This document shows, in pieces, positions 18,170 through 28,359 of a DNA stretch of 55,179 bases. A model generated the notes under the pieces. It was not told the origin of the DNA and did no database searches. It saw only the letters and a list, made by a program, of their open reading frames with translations. Position numbers and translations under genes: made by a program. Each line of letters opens with the position of its first letter. The first letter of the stretch is position 1. Source of the stretch: Porphyromonadaceae bacterium (lineage in GTDB: Bacteria; Bacteroidota; Bacteroidia; Bacteroidales; Porphyromonadaceae); assembly GCA_030528555.1 (NCBI GenBank), contig JAUMYQ010000003.1, positions 108,717 to 163,895 on the forward strand, in the 5' to 3' direction.

Positions 18170-19051
18170 ATGCTAGATAAATATCTGTCCTATTTACGTT
18201 TCGAGCAGGGATTATCTCCTCACAGCTGTAAAGCTTATATAGATGATGCTCGCAGGCTCTACAATTGGCTAGATAAAGAGGGTCTTAGTTGGGAGCAAAT
18301 AACCTATATTCATCTTCAAACCTTCATTGCTTCATTGTTCGATCAAGGTATCCAAGCTCGCTCAGTGGCACGTATCATTTCGGGTATACGCAACTTATTT
18401 CGCTATTTGCTTTTAGAAGAGCATATACAAAGTGACCCAAGTGCACTGTTGGAGAGCCCTAAAATAGGTCGCCATCTCCCCGAAGTACTTACCAGTCAAG
18501 AGATAGATCTGATGATAGAAGTAGCAGGTAATAAAGGAGGTATAGAAGGAGTTCGCAATAGGGCTATTATCGAAGTCCTTTTCAGTTGTGGACTACGTGT
18601 AAGTGAGCTATGTCATCTTAAGATGAGGGATATCAATCTACAAGAGCAATATCTCAGAGTCTATGGTAAGGGGCGTAAGTATAGACTCGTACCTATGAGC
18701 CCATCATCGATCTCTGAACTAAACTGCTATCTTATGTCAGAACGTCCCACACCGACTAGAGGACATGAAGATGTTGTCTTTCTCAGTCGACGAGGTAGAG
18801 CTATCTCAAGAAATATGGTTTTCGTCATTGTACAAGAGGCTGCCTTAGCCGCTGGGATAAAGAAGAAAATAAGTCCTCATACCCTACGTCATAGCTTTGC
18901 TACTGCACTCCTCGAGGGTGGAGCAAATCTACAAGCAATTCAAATGATGCTAGGGCATGAAGATATTGCTACAACTGAAATTTATACCCACATAGATAGA
19001 ACGACACTTCGTGAGCAGATAGAGCGTTATCATCCTCGCAATCAGAAATAG
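18170..19051 (+). CDS. xerD: Tyrosine recombinase XerD
   Basis: A 293-residue site-specific recombinase that, with XerC, resolves chromosome dimers at dif. The N-terminal SAM-like core-binding domain covers residues 1-90 and the catalytic domain about 105-290. The expected active-site residues are visible: Arg143 (CGLRVSEL), Lys167 in the YGKGRK beta-hairpin, His237 and Arg240 (PHTLRHSFAT), His263 (MLGHEDI) and Tyr272 (TEIYTHID). The ATG at 18170 was chosen because the long upstream extension (to 17936) only reads antisense through aroQ. Its location among housekeeping genes argues for chromosomal XerD rather than a transposon integrase. Confidence 0.92.
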   Translation: MLDKYLSYLRFEQGLSPHSCKAYIDDARRLYNWLDKEGLSWEQITYIHLQTFIASLFDQGIQARSVARIISGIRNLFRYLLLEEHIQSDPSALLESPKIGRHLPEVLTSQEIDLMIEVAGNKGGIEGVRNRAIIEVLFSCGLRVSELCHLKMRDINLQEQYLRVYGKGRKYRLVPMSPSSISELNCYLMSERPTPTRGHEDVVFLSRRGRAISRNMVFVIVQEAALAAGIKKKISPHTLRHSFATALLEGGANLQAIQMMLGHEDIATTEIYTHIDRTTLREQIERYHPRNQK

Positions 19052-19191
19052 GATCTTACCATCGCCAAAAACTCATTTTGAGGGCGGTATGGTCTCGAAG
19101 TCGGGTTGGCCTACCAGTTGGAATAAGGAAAGAACATAAGATTATCAATATTGTAGAGATATATCAAAGTATATATACTAGGAACTTAACC

Positions 19192-19243
19192 TCTCTGAGC
19201 AATCAAGGAGCGCCTAATTAGGCACTCCTTGATTGCTCAGAGA
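19192..19243. terminator. Near-perfect 52-base palindrome between xerD and mutL
   Basis: The two halves pair except for a single C/A mismatch (19-base outer arms and a self-complementary GCCTAATTAGGC centre). It sits between the convergent ends of xerD and mutL. It lacks a T run on either side, so a bidirectional terminator is likely but not proven. Confidence 0.6.
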
Positions 19244-19257
19244 ACAAATTTAGGATA

Positions 19258-21120
19258 CTAACTCAAATGAAACATACGCTCAAGCTCTGACTCGGCAAGT
19301 GTAATCATAATCTTCTTACCATTGGGCGTCAGGGTTGCATCGGAAGAGGCGAACAGCTCAGAGAGAAAATCTGTTGGACAAATCTCCGTAATGCGCTTAC
19401 TCTCTGCTCGAGCATTAAATTCTGCTATTAAAAAAGCTAAATGCTTTTGTACCCCCTCCGCAACAGAGATACTCTCCTCAACATAATCGACAAGTAATGT
19501 TTGGATAAGTTCTATAGCATTATCTCCAACTACGAGAGGAGCTACTATTATCCTCATATACTTACTCTCGTCTATCTCAATCTCAAATCCCCAAGTCTTG
19601 AGCTGAGGTAGTACCTCTTTCAATGCATCCAACTCACGGGAGGAAAGCATAGTACTATCCGGATAGAGAAGCTCTCGACACTCCAGAGTGGCCTCATCCA
19701 CAACATGAAGATATCTATCATAGAGGATGCGCACCATAGCTCGATAGTAGTCAATCAGTGTTAGGCCTCCTTTTAGAGATGTGACGATGTACTTCTGCTT
19801 ATAAATTAGATATTGTGTAGCAGTATTATGAGTAGAATTCCGCTCCATCTCTCTAAGCGAAAAAAGTGAGGTAGGCTCTTCTATACATTTGTCTTGGGTA
19901 TCTACTACGACAAAGCTTTCAGCAAACTTCTCCCAATCCATATTATATGAAGAGGCTTCATCATCTTGAGGAGGTTTTTGTAATAGTGGTATGGGTAAAT
20001 TTCCCCCCATGAACACGCGCCTGCCATACGTAACCTCTCTCGTAGTAGACGGTTCATCCTTTACAGTTGTACGTCCTGTATAAGCAGGTATCTCCGTAAC
20101 TCGTTCGCTAAAATCTATGACGGGCACAGCAGCATAAGCACTCAGAGCCTCACGTACGAGCGATTGAAGGATTTGAAAAATAATCGTTTCGTCTACGAAA
20201 CGTACCTCCGTCTTCGTAGGATTGATATTGACATCTATATTCTCAGGAGGTAGAGTAAAATAGACATAGAAGTTTGGTTGCTGTTTCGCCCCGATAATAG
20301 GTTCGTAGACCTTCATGATAGCGCTGCGAAACAGACGATGTTCCATATAACGATTATTAACAAAGAGAAATTGTTGAGCCCCTTTGGGACGAGCCCCCTC
20401 AGGCTTACCGATGTAGCCAGCGATGCGTATGCGATCACTTTCATATTGGATGGGGAGCAAGTCCTTTTCTAGACGGCTGCTGCCAAGCTGAAGGATACGT
20501 TGTTTTAGACTAGAGGCTGGTAGGTCAATATCCAGAGTATTATCTTTGTAGATGGACATTGCTACTGTAGGATTGACGAGCGCGACTCGCTCAAACTCTC
20601 GTAAGATGGAGCGATACTCTGTACTAGATGCCTTTAGGAAACGCCTACGAGCAGGTGTATTGAAGAAAATATCTTTGACCTGAAGAGATGTCCCTGCAGG
20701 GCACGTGATAACCTCAACTGCATTCACTTCGGATCCGGCGATCAGGATACGCGTTCCTAAGTCGCTCTCATGGGGGCGTGTGTTTAGTTCTACTCGAGCA
20801 ACAGCTGCAACAGCGGCCAATGCTTCGCCTCGAAATCCCATTGTAGACAGTCTATAGAGGTCTTCAGAGCTACAGATTTTGGAAGTCGCATGTTTCTCGA
20901 AGGCCATCCGAGCATCAGCGGGAGTCATCCCCTTACCGTTGTCAATAACGTGAATACACGCCTTTCCTCCATCTGTTATCTCAAGTTTGATATTCGTAGC
21001 TCCTGCATCAATAGAGTTCTCTAACAGTTCTTTGACTATATAGGATGGTCCTGGAACAACCTCTCCAGCCGCAATCTGATTAGCTATACTTTCTGGGAGC
21101 AACCTAATAACATCTTTCAT
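19258..21120 (-). CDS. mutL: DNA mismatch repair protein MutL
   Basis: A 620-residue mismatch-repair ATPase that links MutS recognition to excision. The GHKL ATPase N-terminus shows ELLENSIDAGA (Glu34, Asn35), VIDNGKGM (59-65) and STMGFRGEAL (92-101). The linker is about 335-435 and the dimerisation domain about 436-620. The C-terminal position that holds DQHA(X)2E(X)4E in endonuclease-type MutL reads D457-Y-Y-R-A here, and a CPHGRP-like zinc motif is absent (TPNGKK), so it probably lacks nicking activity. It is the last gene of the clpP-to-mutL run, 8 bases after the preceding small gene. Confidence 0.96.
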   Translation of the reverse strand: MKDVIRLLPESIANQIAAGEVVPGPSYIVKELLENSIDAGATNIKLEITDGGKACIHVIDNGKGMTPADARMAFEKHATSKICSSEDLYRLSTMGFRGEALAAVAAVARVELNTRPHESDLGTRILIAGSEVNAVEVITCPAGTSLQVKDIFFNTPARRRFLKASSTEYRSILREFERVALVNPTVAMSIYKDNTLDIDLPASSLKQRILQLGSSRLEKDLLPIQYESDRIRIAGYIGKPEGARPKGAQQFLFVNNRYMEHRLFRSAIMKVYEPIIGAKQQPNFYVYFTLPPENIDVNINPTKTEVRFVDETIIFQILQSLVREALSAYAAVPVIDFSERVTEIPAYTGRTTVKDEPSTTREVTYGRRVFMGGNLPIPLLQKPPQDDEASSYNMDWEKFAESFVVVDTQDKCIEEPTSLFSLREMERNSTHNTATQYLIYKQKYIVTSLKGGLTLIDYYRAMVRILYDRYLHVVDEATLECRELLYPDSTMLSSRELDALKEVLPQLKTWGFEIEIDESKYMRIIVAPLVVGDNAIELIQTLLVDYVEESISVAEGVQKHLAFLIAEFNARAESKRITEICPTDFLSELFASSDATLTPNGKKIMITLAESELERMFHLS

Positions 21121-21128
21121 AGATATAG

Positions 21129-21515
21129 CTAAATGAGAAAATCCAATGAGCCTCTATACATCAACCATAAAACAGTTATAAGAGCAAGAAGCATAAGTAT
21201 AAGACGAACTATACGTTGAGCTCTGCTATAGGCTGTTAAACCACGATCGTGCTGCTTTTGGAGATGTTCTGCTCCTTGACGCAAGCCCTCACGAATACGA
21301 TCCTTCATATCGCTATCTGTCTTCTCTAAAGAGATAAAAGAATCGTTCTCATATTCCGATTGCTCAATCTCATCCTCTAGTTCTCCAGCAGCGATGAGTT
21401 CGATTCGAATGCGCTCGACTCGCTTATCGAGTGCTTCCTTACGGGCATCCCAATAGATAGGCTTGTGATTGAATTGCCTTGGCTTTCTTTGCTTAAAAAA
21501 GGATTGTATACCCAT
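21129..21515 (-). CDS. Small conserved membrane protein of unknown function
   Basis: A 128-residue protein with a basic, Tyr/Trp-containing N-terminus (FNHKPIYWDARKEALDKR), an acidic middle and one C-terminal membrane segment (about 106-122, RLILMLLALITVLWLMY). I believe similar proteins sit beside mutL and the OstA-like gene in other Bacteroidota, but I know no function. The start at 21515 lies inside the 3' end of the OstA-like gene, giving a 139-base same-strand overlap. The next Met (in SDMKDR) would cut away the conserved-looking N-terminus, so the long overlap is probably real. Confidence 0.75.
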   Translation of the reverse strand: MGIQSFFKQRKPRQFNHKPIYWDARKEALDKRVERIRIELIAAGELEDEIEQSEYENDSFISLEKTDSDMKDRIREGLRQGAEHLQKQHDRGLTAYSRAQRIVRLILMLLALITVLWLMYRGSLDFLI

Positions 21516-23395
21516 GTCGTATCTATATCATTGTTAGTTGGTTGGTTCTCAAGGGAGTTCTTGGGAGAGGGACGTAGTACATAAATGTAATTTGAGTCCA
21601 TACCTACTGAAGCGCTTATCTCATCTTTGGGTGTAATTGATGGTTCTGCAACGCTATCCACCAAAAGTATAGGCTCATAAAGCTCATAGGCCCGCAGAGC
21701 TGCTCTCATACCACTAAATTTTTTAAGCTTTGAGAGGAGTAACATGCCTCCATCCATCAGTGTTGTGTCCACGGCAGAGACAACATCCTCGGGAGTTTTA
21801 GGACGTTTATCTTGTTCCCAAATAAAGGTAGGAAGGCGATTGACATCTGATACTTGTCCCATAGTCATCGGATAGAGCTTACCATGAGCTTCTCCCTGCC
21901 AATGAATTTTCTTCAGTACCCCAGAGTCTATTTCCACAGTCATATCACGACTTTTAAGACGATTGATTCCTTTGTAGACTTTCGTAGCCTCATCTTGCAT
22001 GTAGAAAATGGACTCGACTTCACCAAAAACTTCAAGTTTACGAAGCGTTGAGTCTTCGATATGCGCGCGCATTCTCTCACCCATAATCTGATTATAATAC
22101 TCTAAAGTGTCAGTAGGTCTCTCCACCGAGAACATATTACCTAAAACATCAGCATATTTCAGTTGACCATATTCAAGTAACAGCTTTACAGTATCTCCGC
22201 TAGATTGCCTTTGATCAGCCCACATAATGGGACTACCATAGAGACAGAGGGTAGAGTCTTGAGAGCGATATACCATGGAATCTGCAATAGCTTGCCCATC
22301 TTTTCGGTATATACGTACCGTTCGGTAGGCTCGAAGCTCTCGAAACATACTATCTGTACCCACCTGGTATAGGCTATCAGGTAAACGTAAACTAATCAGC
22401 TCTAGAGTATCGGCACCTATATATAAGGTATCTTTCTGCGAATAGTCTATAACTCTAGCTCTAGAGGTAGCAAAAGCATAATTACGCTTGCTTTCAAAAT
22501 AACCGTAGTCTCCATAAAGGTTAGCTTTCTGCAACGTATCTATTAGCTCCATCTCCCCAAATGCTTCACCATGCTGGGCGACTCCATCATAATAGATCGA
22601 GTCACCTATGAGCACTCTATGCCCCGAATGCACTTCGGAGCGATCAAGTAGGATACCGACATCATTACTTAAGTCATAGACTCCTCTTTTAGAATTAATT
22701 ATACTAGAATCTGAAGCAATGAGAGTAGGCCCTTCAAAACGAGCTACACGATGATTAGTATTATAAAAAAGAGTTTCGGTACTCATTTCCGTACTATCAT
22801 TGACGAGCCTGACATTATATCGGAAAATAGCCTCATTGACCTTGGGAAAATATTCACCGTAGTCCGAAGTAAGTGTATTTTGCTCATCAACTACGCTCCC
22901 TCCCTCGAAATAATAGCCAACATCCTCCACTCTGTCGTAATTCAAACTATCGGTGTAGAGGGTATTGGAAGGGCTTTCGAGCCGAACATTGTGACGTAGT
23001 TTGGCTAGCTTTGTAATCCCATCGTAATGAAGATATTCAGCGTAAATATTGATAGTATCCGCCTGAACCATATGCACTCGTCCAAATGCTTCTAGACTCT
23101 GATCAGCATCATTCAAATAGGCACTGTCACAATACATCGTAGCATTGTCATGCTTAAACACGACATCCCCAATAAGTCGTTGGATTCCTCTATGCGTTAC
23201 AGCATCATAGATAAGTAAATCTGCATGATCTAGAATAATCTTTTTGCTCTTATCTCTCCCAACTTGGGATATAATCTCAGATGAGTTCCTGAGTGAAAGA
23301 GGATTAAGTCTCTCGTTGGCTATCAGTGTAAAATAGCCACCACAGAGCAGAAGCACAGCGGTGGCTAGATTTATATATGAGGATTTATTTTTCAT
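21377..23395 (-). CDS. OstA/LptA-like outer-membrane biogenesis protein
   Basis: A 672-residue secreted protein with a signal anchor (about residues 8-27, INLATAVLLLCGGYF) and repeated OstA/LptA-like beta-jellyroll sequence, in which lines such as DHADLLIYDAVTHRGIQRLIGDVVFKHDNATMYCDSA recur. In Bacteroidota such proteins are annotated OstA-like and thought to serve LPS transport across the periplasm. The upstream SurA-like chaperone gene supports an envelope role. The frame extends to a TTG at 23416, but ATG 23395 gives a normal signal peptide. The last ~45 residues overlap the next gene and look low in complexity. Confidence 0.85.
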   Translation of the reverse strand: MKNKSSYINLATAVLLLCGGYFTLIANERLNPLSLRNSSEIISQVGRDKSKKIILDHADLLIYDAVTHRGIQRLIGDVVFKHDNATMYCDSAYLNDADQSLEAFGRVHMVQADTINIYAEYLHYDGITKLAKLRHNVRLESPSNTLYTDSLNYDRVEDVGYYFEGGSVVDEQNTLTSDYGEYFPKVNEAIFRYNVRLVNDSTEMSTETLFYNTNHRVARFEGPTLIASDSSIINSKRGVYDLSNDVGILLDRSEVHSGHRVLIGDSIYYDGVAQHGEAFGEMELIDTLQKANLYGDYGYFESKRNYAFATSRARVIDYSQKDTLYIGADTLELISLRLPDSLYQVGTDSMFRELRAYRTVRIYRKDGQAIADSMVYRSQDSTLCLYGSPIMWADQRQSSGDTVKLLLEYGQLKYADVLGNMFSVERPTDTLEYYNQIMGERMRAHIEDSTLRKLEVFGEVESIFYMQDEATKVYKGINRLKSRDMTVEIDSGVLKKIHWQGEAHGKLYPMTMGQVSDVNRLPTFIWEQDKRPKTPEDVVSAVDTTLMDGGMLLLSKLKKFSGMRAALRAYELYEPILLVDSVAEPSITPKDEISASVGMDSNYIYVLRPSPKNSLENQPTNNDIDTTWVYNPFLSKESQGNSITSLSIGMPVRKHSISESSAFESNSSLLEN

Positions 23396-23419
23396 CGTCA
23401 ACCGGGGAGCAGACAACAG

Positions 23420-24802
23420 CTACAAGTCCTGTACCCAGCCTGGGTAACGGAATGAACAGTCGGAGTAACGCTTCCTTATGACAATAGGCGTTTCTTTCTG
23501 CTTACGCCTAATCCAATCCTCTATAATCTGCTCACGTTTACGAGCCAAAGCCATAGTTTTGATGGTCCGATAGTCTGTCGATAAGCTAGCTAGGTGCTCT
23601 TTATGTACAGCCTTCAATTTAAGTACTACAACCTCTTCTTGTCCATTCGGCAGCTTCTGTACAAAGGGGCTTGAAAGTTCTCCAACAGATAGAGAATGAG
23701 CTACGCGTGCAAGGTCTTGAGGCAAGTCTTCGTATCTAAAGTTAGCCGATCCTTCAAACTCACTTTCCTGATTCCGATTCGTCATAAGACCTCCATTGCT
23801 GCGAGTATCCTTGTCTTGAGAATAATACTCAGCAGCTTGTTCAAATGTCAGCCTTTCATCTCTAATCAATGCCACAATAGAATCTAGATGGGCAATGGCC
23901 TGTGTTATGGCCTGTTCGCCAATTTGAGGACGCATAAGTACATGGCGAAAGTTGACCATGTCTCCTCTTTTCTCAATAAGCTGAACGATATGATAGCCAT
24001 CATCCGTTTTTACGATTTGTGAAGAACGCTTAGTATCCGTTAGGTTAAATACAACATTAGCAAAATCAACATCAAGAGAAGATCGGCTAACAAAACCATA
24101 CTCACCACCCTGAAATGCTGTACGCTTGTCTTCCGAATATAAACGAGCTATAGTGGAGAACTCTCTTTTTCCAGAGTTCACCTCCTCCGTATATCCTCTC
24201 AGAAGTTCTTTAATATGATCAATCTCCGCCATATCAACATTCGGACGAATACTTATCTTTTGCACCTCAATCATAAGAGGGATAAAGGGTAGGCTATCTT
24301 GAGGAATACTAGAGAAAAACTGACGTATCTCTGAGGGAGAGACTTGAACATTTCGAGTTATGTTTTGCTGCATAGAACGTACCGCCTCATTATTTCGGAT
24401 TTGAATTCGTTCATCCTCTCGGATTTGACTTAGCTTTTTATTGAAATACTCTTCTAATTTCTCTTTCGAGCCCACTTGGGCAATAGCGTTATCTATCCAA
24501 GCATCTACATAACGGCTAACTTGATGGTCACTCACCTCTATACTGTCAATTTTTGCTTGATTAAGAAATAATTTCTGTACAGCTATTTGCTCTGGAATAA
24601 AGCAATCAGGATTCCTTTCAAACCTTACGCCCTCACTACGCATCCTCAACTTCTGAAATTCAATATCGGAAAGTAGAATCGGTTCATCACCAACCATCCA
24701 TACTACTTCATCAACTACGTTTTGTTGGGCATAGGCAACCATTGTTGTACTCAATAGAGCACAAATAACCATAGTCAAACCTAGTAAGTTTCTTTTTTCC
24801 AT
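23420..24802 (-). CDS. Periplasmic peptidyl-prolyl isomerase, SurA-like
   Basis: A 460-residue protein with a signal peptide (cleavage probably after AYAQ near residue 26), a SurA N-like chaperone region (about 27-175, beginning DEVVWMVGDEPILLSDIEFQ) and two parvulin/PpiC-type domains (about 175-290 and 290-400). The first shows FSTIARLYSEDKRTAFQGGEYGFVS and the second FEQAAEYYSQDKDTRSNGG. Role: folding and escort of outer-membrane proteins. ATG 24802 was chosen over a TTG one codon upstream. It lies between recQ and the OstA-like gene, in a run devoted partly to outer-membrane assembly. Confidence 0.88.
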   Translation of the reverse strand: MEKRNLLGLTMVICALLSTTMVAYAQQNVVDEVVWMVGDEPILLSDIEFQKLRMRSEGVRFERNPDCFIPEQIAVQKLFLNQAKIDSIEVSDHQVSRYVDAWIDNAIAQVGSKEKLEEYFNKKLSQIREDERIQIRNNEAVRSMQQNITRNVQVSPSEIRQFFSSIPQDSLPFIPLMIEVQKISIRPNVDMAEIDHIKELLRGYTEEVNSGKREFSTIARLYSEDKRTAFQGGEYGFVSRSSLDVDFANVVFNLTDTKRSSQIVKTDDGYHIVQLIEKRGDMVNFRHVLMRPQIGEQAITQAIAHLDSIVALIRDERLTFEQAAEYYSQDKDTRSNGGLMTNRNQESEFEGSANFRYEDLPQDLARVAHSLSVGELSSPFVQKLPNGQEEVVVLKLKAVHKEHLASLSTDYRTIKTMALARKREQIIEDWIRRKQKETPIVIRKRYSDCSFRYPGWVQDL

Positions 24803-24877
24803 CAAATATCCGTTCTAAAAGTCTATCTCTACCATAAATTATCAACATCGAAGAGAAACTTTCATTTTGTCTCCTCT

Positions 24878-27070
24878 CTAGTTTGCCAGATCTGAGAGGA
24901 ACTTTATACGCACCAGGCGCACCTCCTCTTCCGTGTAGTCATCGCCCAACTCTTCAAGAGCAACTTTAAGATCATCCGTTGTAGATTCTTTAAAGTACTG
25001 GTAGATATCTTTCATGTGATCATCATCCATCAGTTCTTGTATGAAATAAGAGATATTAATTCTTGTACCAGAGTAAACAATTGCTTCTATCTCATTAAGT
25101 AGAGTGTCAAATTCCAATCCATGACTGATAGCTATATCATCAAGGGCTACCTTACGATCTATCTGCTGAATAATCGTCACTTTCATCTTACTCTTATTAG
25201 GCAGAGTACGTACGCGCAAATCTTCGGGACGTTCTATATCATTCTCCTCCACATGACGCTTGATTACCTCCAAGAACTCTTGCCCATAACGAGCAGCCTT
25301 GCCAGCTCCTACTCCTGGAATATTTTGCAACTCCTCCATCGTGATCGGATAGAAAGTTGCCATGGCCTCAAGCGAAAAATCCTGAAAAATCACGTACGGG
25401 GGCACATCATTTTGCTGCCCCATTTTTTTACGTAAATCCTTCATTATAGAAAATAGGATAGGATCAGCAATACCTGCACCATCGCCTGATTGCACATTAA
25501 GCTCATCATTATCTTCAGCATCCTCACTCCCTTCATCTGCTATCAAAAAACTAATAGGCTTTTTGATATATTTTCTACCTGCAGACGTTATCTTAAGCAC
25601 CCCGTAGGTTTCGACATCTTTTTCAATATATCCATTCACTATGGCTTGACGAATGACATTAGACCAAATGGTCTCGCTATACTCCTGACCGATGCCAAAG
25701 CACTCCAAATCTTCGTGCCTAAAGGACTTTACGTCACTATTGGTTTCACCTCGCAAGATTTTGTTAACGTACTCTGCACCAAATTTTTCTTTAAGAGTAC
25801 TGACTACCTCTAATAGGTTTAATAGTAATTCTCGAGCTTCCACTTTCTTTTTGGGTGACAAACAATTATCACAACACGCACAGTTTTCTTGATCGTACTT
25901 CTCTCCAAAATAATTGAGTAGTAATACACGCCTGCAAATACTAGACTTTGCATAGTCCGCCGTCTCAGTTAAAAGCTGACGAGATATTTCTTGATCTGCA
26001 ATGGACTTGCCCTTCATGAGCTTCTCCATTTTTTCAAGGTCCTCACGACTATAATAAGCTATACATCGCCCCTCTCCACCATCTCTACCTGCTCGTCCCG
26101 TTTCTTGATAGTACCCTTCTAAGCTTTTAGGCATATCATAATGAATCACATAACGCACATCAGGCTTATCAATCCCCATACCGAAAGCAATAGTAGCGAC
26201 TATCACATGGATCTCCTCGCTTAGAAAAGCATCCTGGTTCCACGACCTCTCTTTGGCATCAAGCCCCGCGTGATAAGGACGAGCTTTAATTCCATTGGCC
26301 TGAAGGACCTGCGCAAAGGTAGCAACCTTATTTCTACTCATGCAATAGACAATACCACTTTTTTGAGGCTGAGAGAGGATGAAACGTACAATATCTTTGT
26401 CGACATCTTGTCCTTTCTGCTTAATCTGATAGAATAAATTGCTACGATTGAAAGAACTCTGAAATACTGTAGCTGTCTCGATACCAAGATTTTTGAGAAT
26501 ATCATGTCTCACTTTGGGAGTAGCAGTAGCCGTCAGTGCAATAATAGGACGAAGGCAAATATCTTCTACAATGCTACGAATACGTCTATATTCAGGGCGA
26601 AAGTCGTGTCCCCACTCCGAAATACAATGAGCTTCGTCAACGGCATAGAACGATACAGTCACATCTTTGAGAAACCCCACAGTGTCATCTTTGGTTAGTG
26701 ACTCTGGAGCGACATAGAGTAGTTTGGTGTATCCACTGCGCACATCTTGCTTGACCTCTTCTAATCGTCCCTTTGTCAATGATGAGTTAAGGAAATGTGC
26801 CACTCGATCATCACCACAAAAACCTCGTACAGCATCTACTTGGTTTTTCATCAGTGCAATGAGCGGAGAGATTACTATGGCTGTACCCTCTAGTAGTAGT
26901 GCGGGGAGTTGATAACAAAGGCTCTTCCCTCCTCCTGTAGGCATAAGTACAAATGTATCTCTACCAGCCAAGACGTTCTCTATGATGTCTTGCTGATTTC
27001 CCTTGAATACGGAAAAGCCGAAGTACTGCTTCAAAGCCTTTAAGAGCTTCTCATTTCGGTTCATATTCAT
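24878..27070 (-). CDS. recQ: ATP-dependent DNA helicase RecQ
   Basis: A 730-residue 3'-5' DNA helicase for recombination and repair. It shows Walker A (PTGGGKSLCYQLPALL), the DEAH box with RecQ extension (VDEAHCISEWGHDFRPEYRR), motif VI QETGRAGRDG, a Cys zinc site (CRRVLLLNYFGE, CACCDNCLSP), a winged-helix region and an HRDC domain (about 520-600). The ~130 residues after HRDC are typical of the longer Bacteroidota RecQ. The frame extends to a GTG at 27118, but MNMNRNEKLLKALKQYFGF at 27070 fits known starts. It follows clpX closely. Confidence 0.95.
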   Translation of the reverse strand: MNMNRNEKLLKALKQYFGFSVFKGNQQDIIENVLAGRDTFVLMPTGGGKSLCYQLPALLLEGTAIVISPLIALMKNQVDAVRGFCGDDRVAHFLNSSLTKGRLEEVKQDVRSGYTKLLYVAPESLTKDDTVGFLKDVTVSFYAVDEAHCISEWGHDFRPEYRRIRSIVEDICLRPIIALTATATPKVRHDILKNLGIETATVFQSSFNRSNLFYQIKQKGQDVDKDIVRFILSQPQKSGIVYCMSRNKVATFAQVLQANGIKARPYHAGLDAKERSWNQDAFLSEEIHVIVATIAFGMGIDKPDVRYVIHYDMPKSLEGYYQETGRAGRDGGEGRCIAYYSREDLEKMEKLMKGKSIADQEISRQLLTETADYAKSSICRRVLLLNYFGEKYDQENCACCDNCLSPKKKVEARELLLNLLEVVSTLKEKFGAEYVNKILRGETNSDVKSFRHEDLECFGIGQEYSETIWSNVIRQAIVNGYIEKDVETYGVLKITSAGRKYIKKPISFLIADEGSEDAEDNDELNVQSGDGAGIADPILFSIMKDLRKKMGQQNDVPPYVIFQDFSLEAMATFYPITMEELQNIPGVGAGKAARYGQEFLEVIKRHVEENDIERPEDLRVRTLPNKSKMKVTIIQQIDRKVALDDIAISHGLEFDTLLNEIEAIVYSGTRINISYFIQELMDDDHMKDIYQYFKESTTDDLKVALEELGDDYTEEEVRLVRIKFLSDLAN

Positions 27071-27118
27071 AGCAACACATGTCGATTTAGCAAGATTGTT
27101 ATATCGTGTTTTGGTCAC

Positions 27119-28354
27119 CTAAAGTTCGGACCTATTCCTCTCATATTTCATCTGGGCATAAGTCCTATCTATACAAAGCTCCTCAGGTTTGAGGCTAGGT
27201 ACTTCAAACATTGCATCTATCATAATAGCTTCTACAATAGAACGCAGCCCTCTCGCCCCTAGTTGCTGCTCCAAGCTACAATCTACGATGTAGTCCAGAG
27301 TATCATCAGTAAAAGTGAGCTTTACACCATCCATCTCAAATATCTTCTGATACTGTTTGATAATTGCATTCTTAGGTTCTGTAAGTATCATTTTTAGAGT
27401 GCCTCTTTCCAATGGATGGAGATAAGTGATAATAGGTAACCGTCCAATAATCTCAGGTATGAGTCCAAAGCTCTTCAGGTCTCTAGCATCGACATATTTA
27501 AGAAGGTTATTGCCCTCTACTTGTCTATCTCGCTCAATAATGTTGTAGCCGATAGCACGAGTATTGAGCCTTTGTGCAATCTTTCGTTCTATCCCATCAA
27601 AGGCTCCTCCACAAATGAAGAGTATTTGTGATGTATCGACCTCTATCATACGTTGCTCAGGATGTTTACGCCCCCCATTGGGTGGCACATTCACCAATGT
27701 ACCTTCTAGCAACTTAAGCATTCCCTGCTGTACCCCTTCACCACTCACATCTCTCGTGATAGATGGGTTATCTCCCTTACGAGCTATTTTATCGATTTCG
27801 TCAATAAAAACAATGCCTCGCTCAGCTCTCTCTACGTCATAGTCAGCCGCCTGTAAAAGGCGTGTGAGAATGTTCTCTATATCATCCCCGACATAGCCAG
27901 CCTGCGTTAGCGTAGTCGCATCTACCATTGCAAATGGAACGTCTAACATCTTTGCAATAGTCTTAGCGAGCAGGGTTTTACCTGTGCCAGTTGGACCAAG
28001 AAGGAGAATATTGCTTTTTTCTAATTCTACTTCTGATCCATCAACAATATCTCTACTAAGTAGACGCTTATAGTGGTTATAGACAGCAACGGAAAGGTAC
28101 TTTTTAGCATCCTCTTGACCTATTACATACTTATCAAGATGAGCTTTTATTTCCTGTGGACGAGGAATGACATCCATGGACAGAGTTGAGGCTGGCGCAA
28201 GCTCTTCTTCCTTAAGTTCCTCAATCATATTACCAGCTAGAGTTATACAATTGATACAAACGAAAGTGTGTGCGCCTTTTAGAAGTCTAGCAGCATCTTT
28301 CTCTTCCCCACATAGACCACAGGTGGGGACTTCGCCATTAGTTTTCTTTGACAT
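27119..28354 (-). CDS. clpX: ATP-dependent Clp protease ATP-binding subunit ClpX
   Basis: A 411-residue AAA+ unfoldase that feeds proteins into ClpP. The N-terminal zinc-binding domain has the paired cysteines CGLCGEE and CINC. The AAA+ core has Walker A ([13 protein letters not shown]), Walker B (IVFIDEIDK) and the [15 protein letters not shown] pore region. The ClpP-docking IGF-like loop cannot be placed with certainty by eye: RSELSR-like text is absent and [14 protein letters not shown] follows the sensor region. The gene starts 5 bases after the clpP stop, which is the conserved operon order. Confidence 0.97.
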   Translation of the reverse strand: MSKKTNGEVPTCGLCGEEKDAARLLKGAHTFVCINCITLAGNMIEELKEEELAPASTLSMDVIPRPQEIKAHLDKYVIGQEDAKKYLSVAVYNHYKRLLSRDIVDGSEVELEKSNILLLGPTGTGKTLLAKTIAKMLDVPFAMVDATTLTQAGYVGDDIENILTRLLQAADYDVERAERGIVFIDEIDKIARKGDNPSITRDVSGEGVQQGMLKLLEGTLVNVPPNGGRKHPEQRMIEVDTSQILFICGGAFDGIERKIAQRLNTRAIGYNIIERDRQVEGNNLLKYVDARDLKSFGLIPEIIGRLPIITYLHPLERGTLKMILTEPKNAIIKQYQKIFEMDGVKLTFTDDTLDYIVDCSLEQQLGARGLRSIVEAIMIDAMFEVPSLKPEELCIDRTYAQMKYERNRSEL

Positions 28355-28359
28355 CTTGA

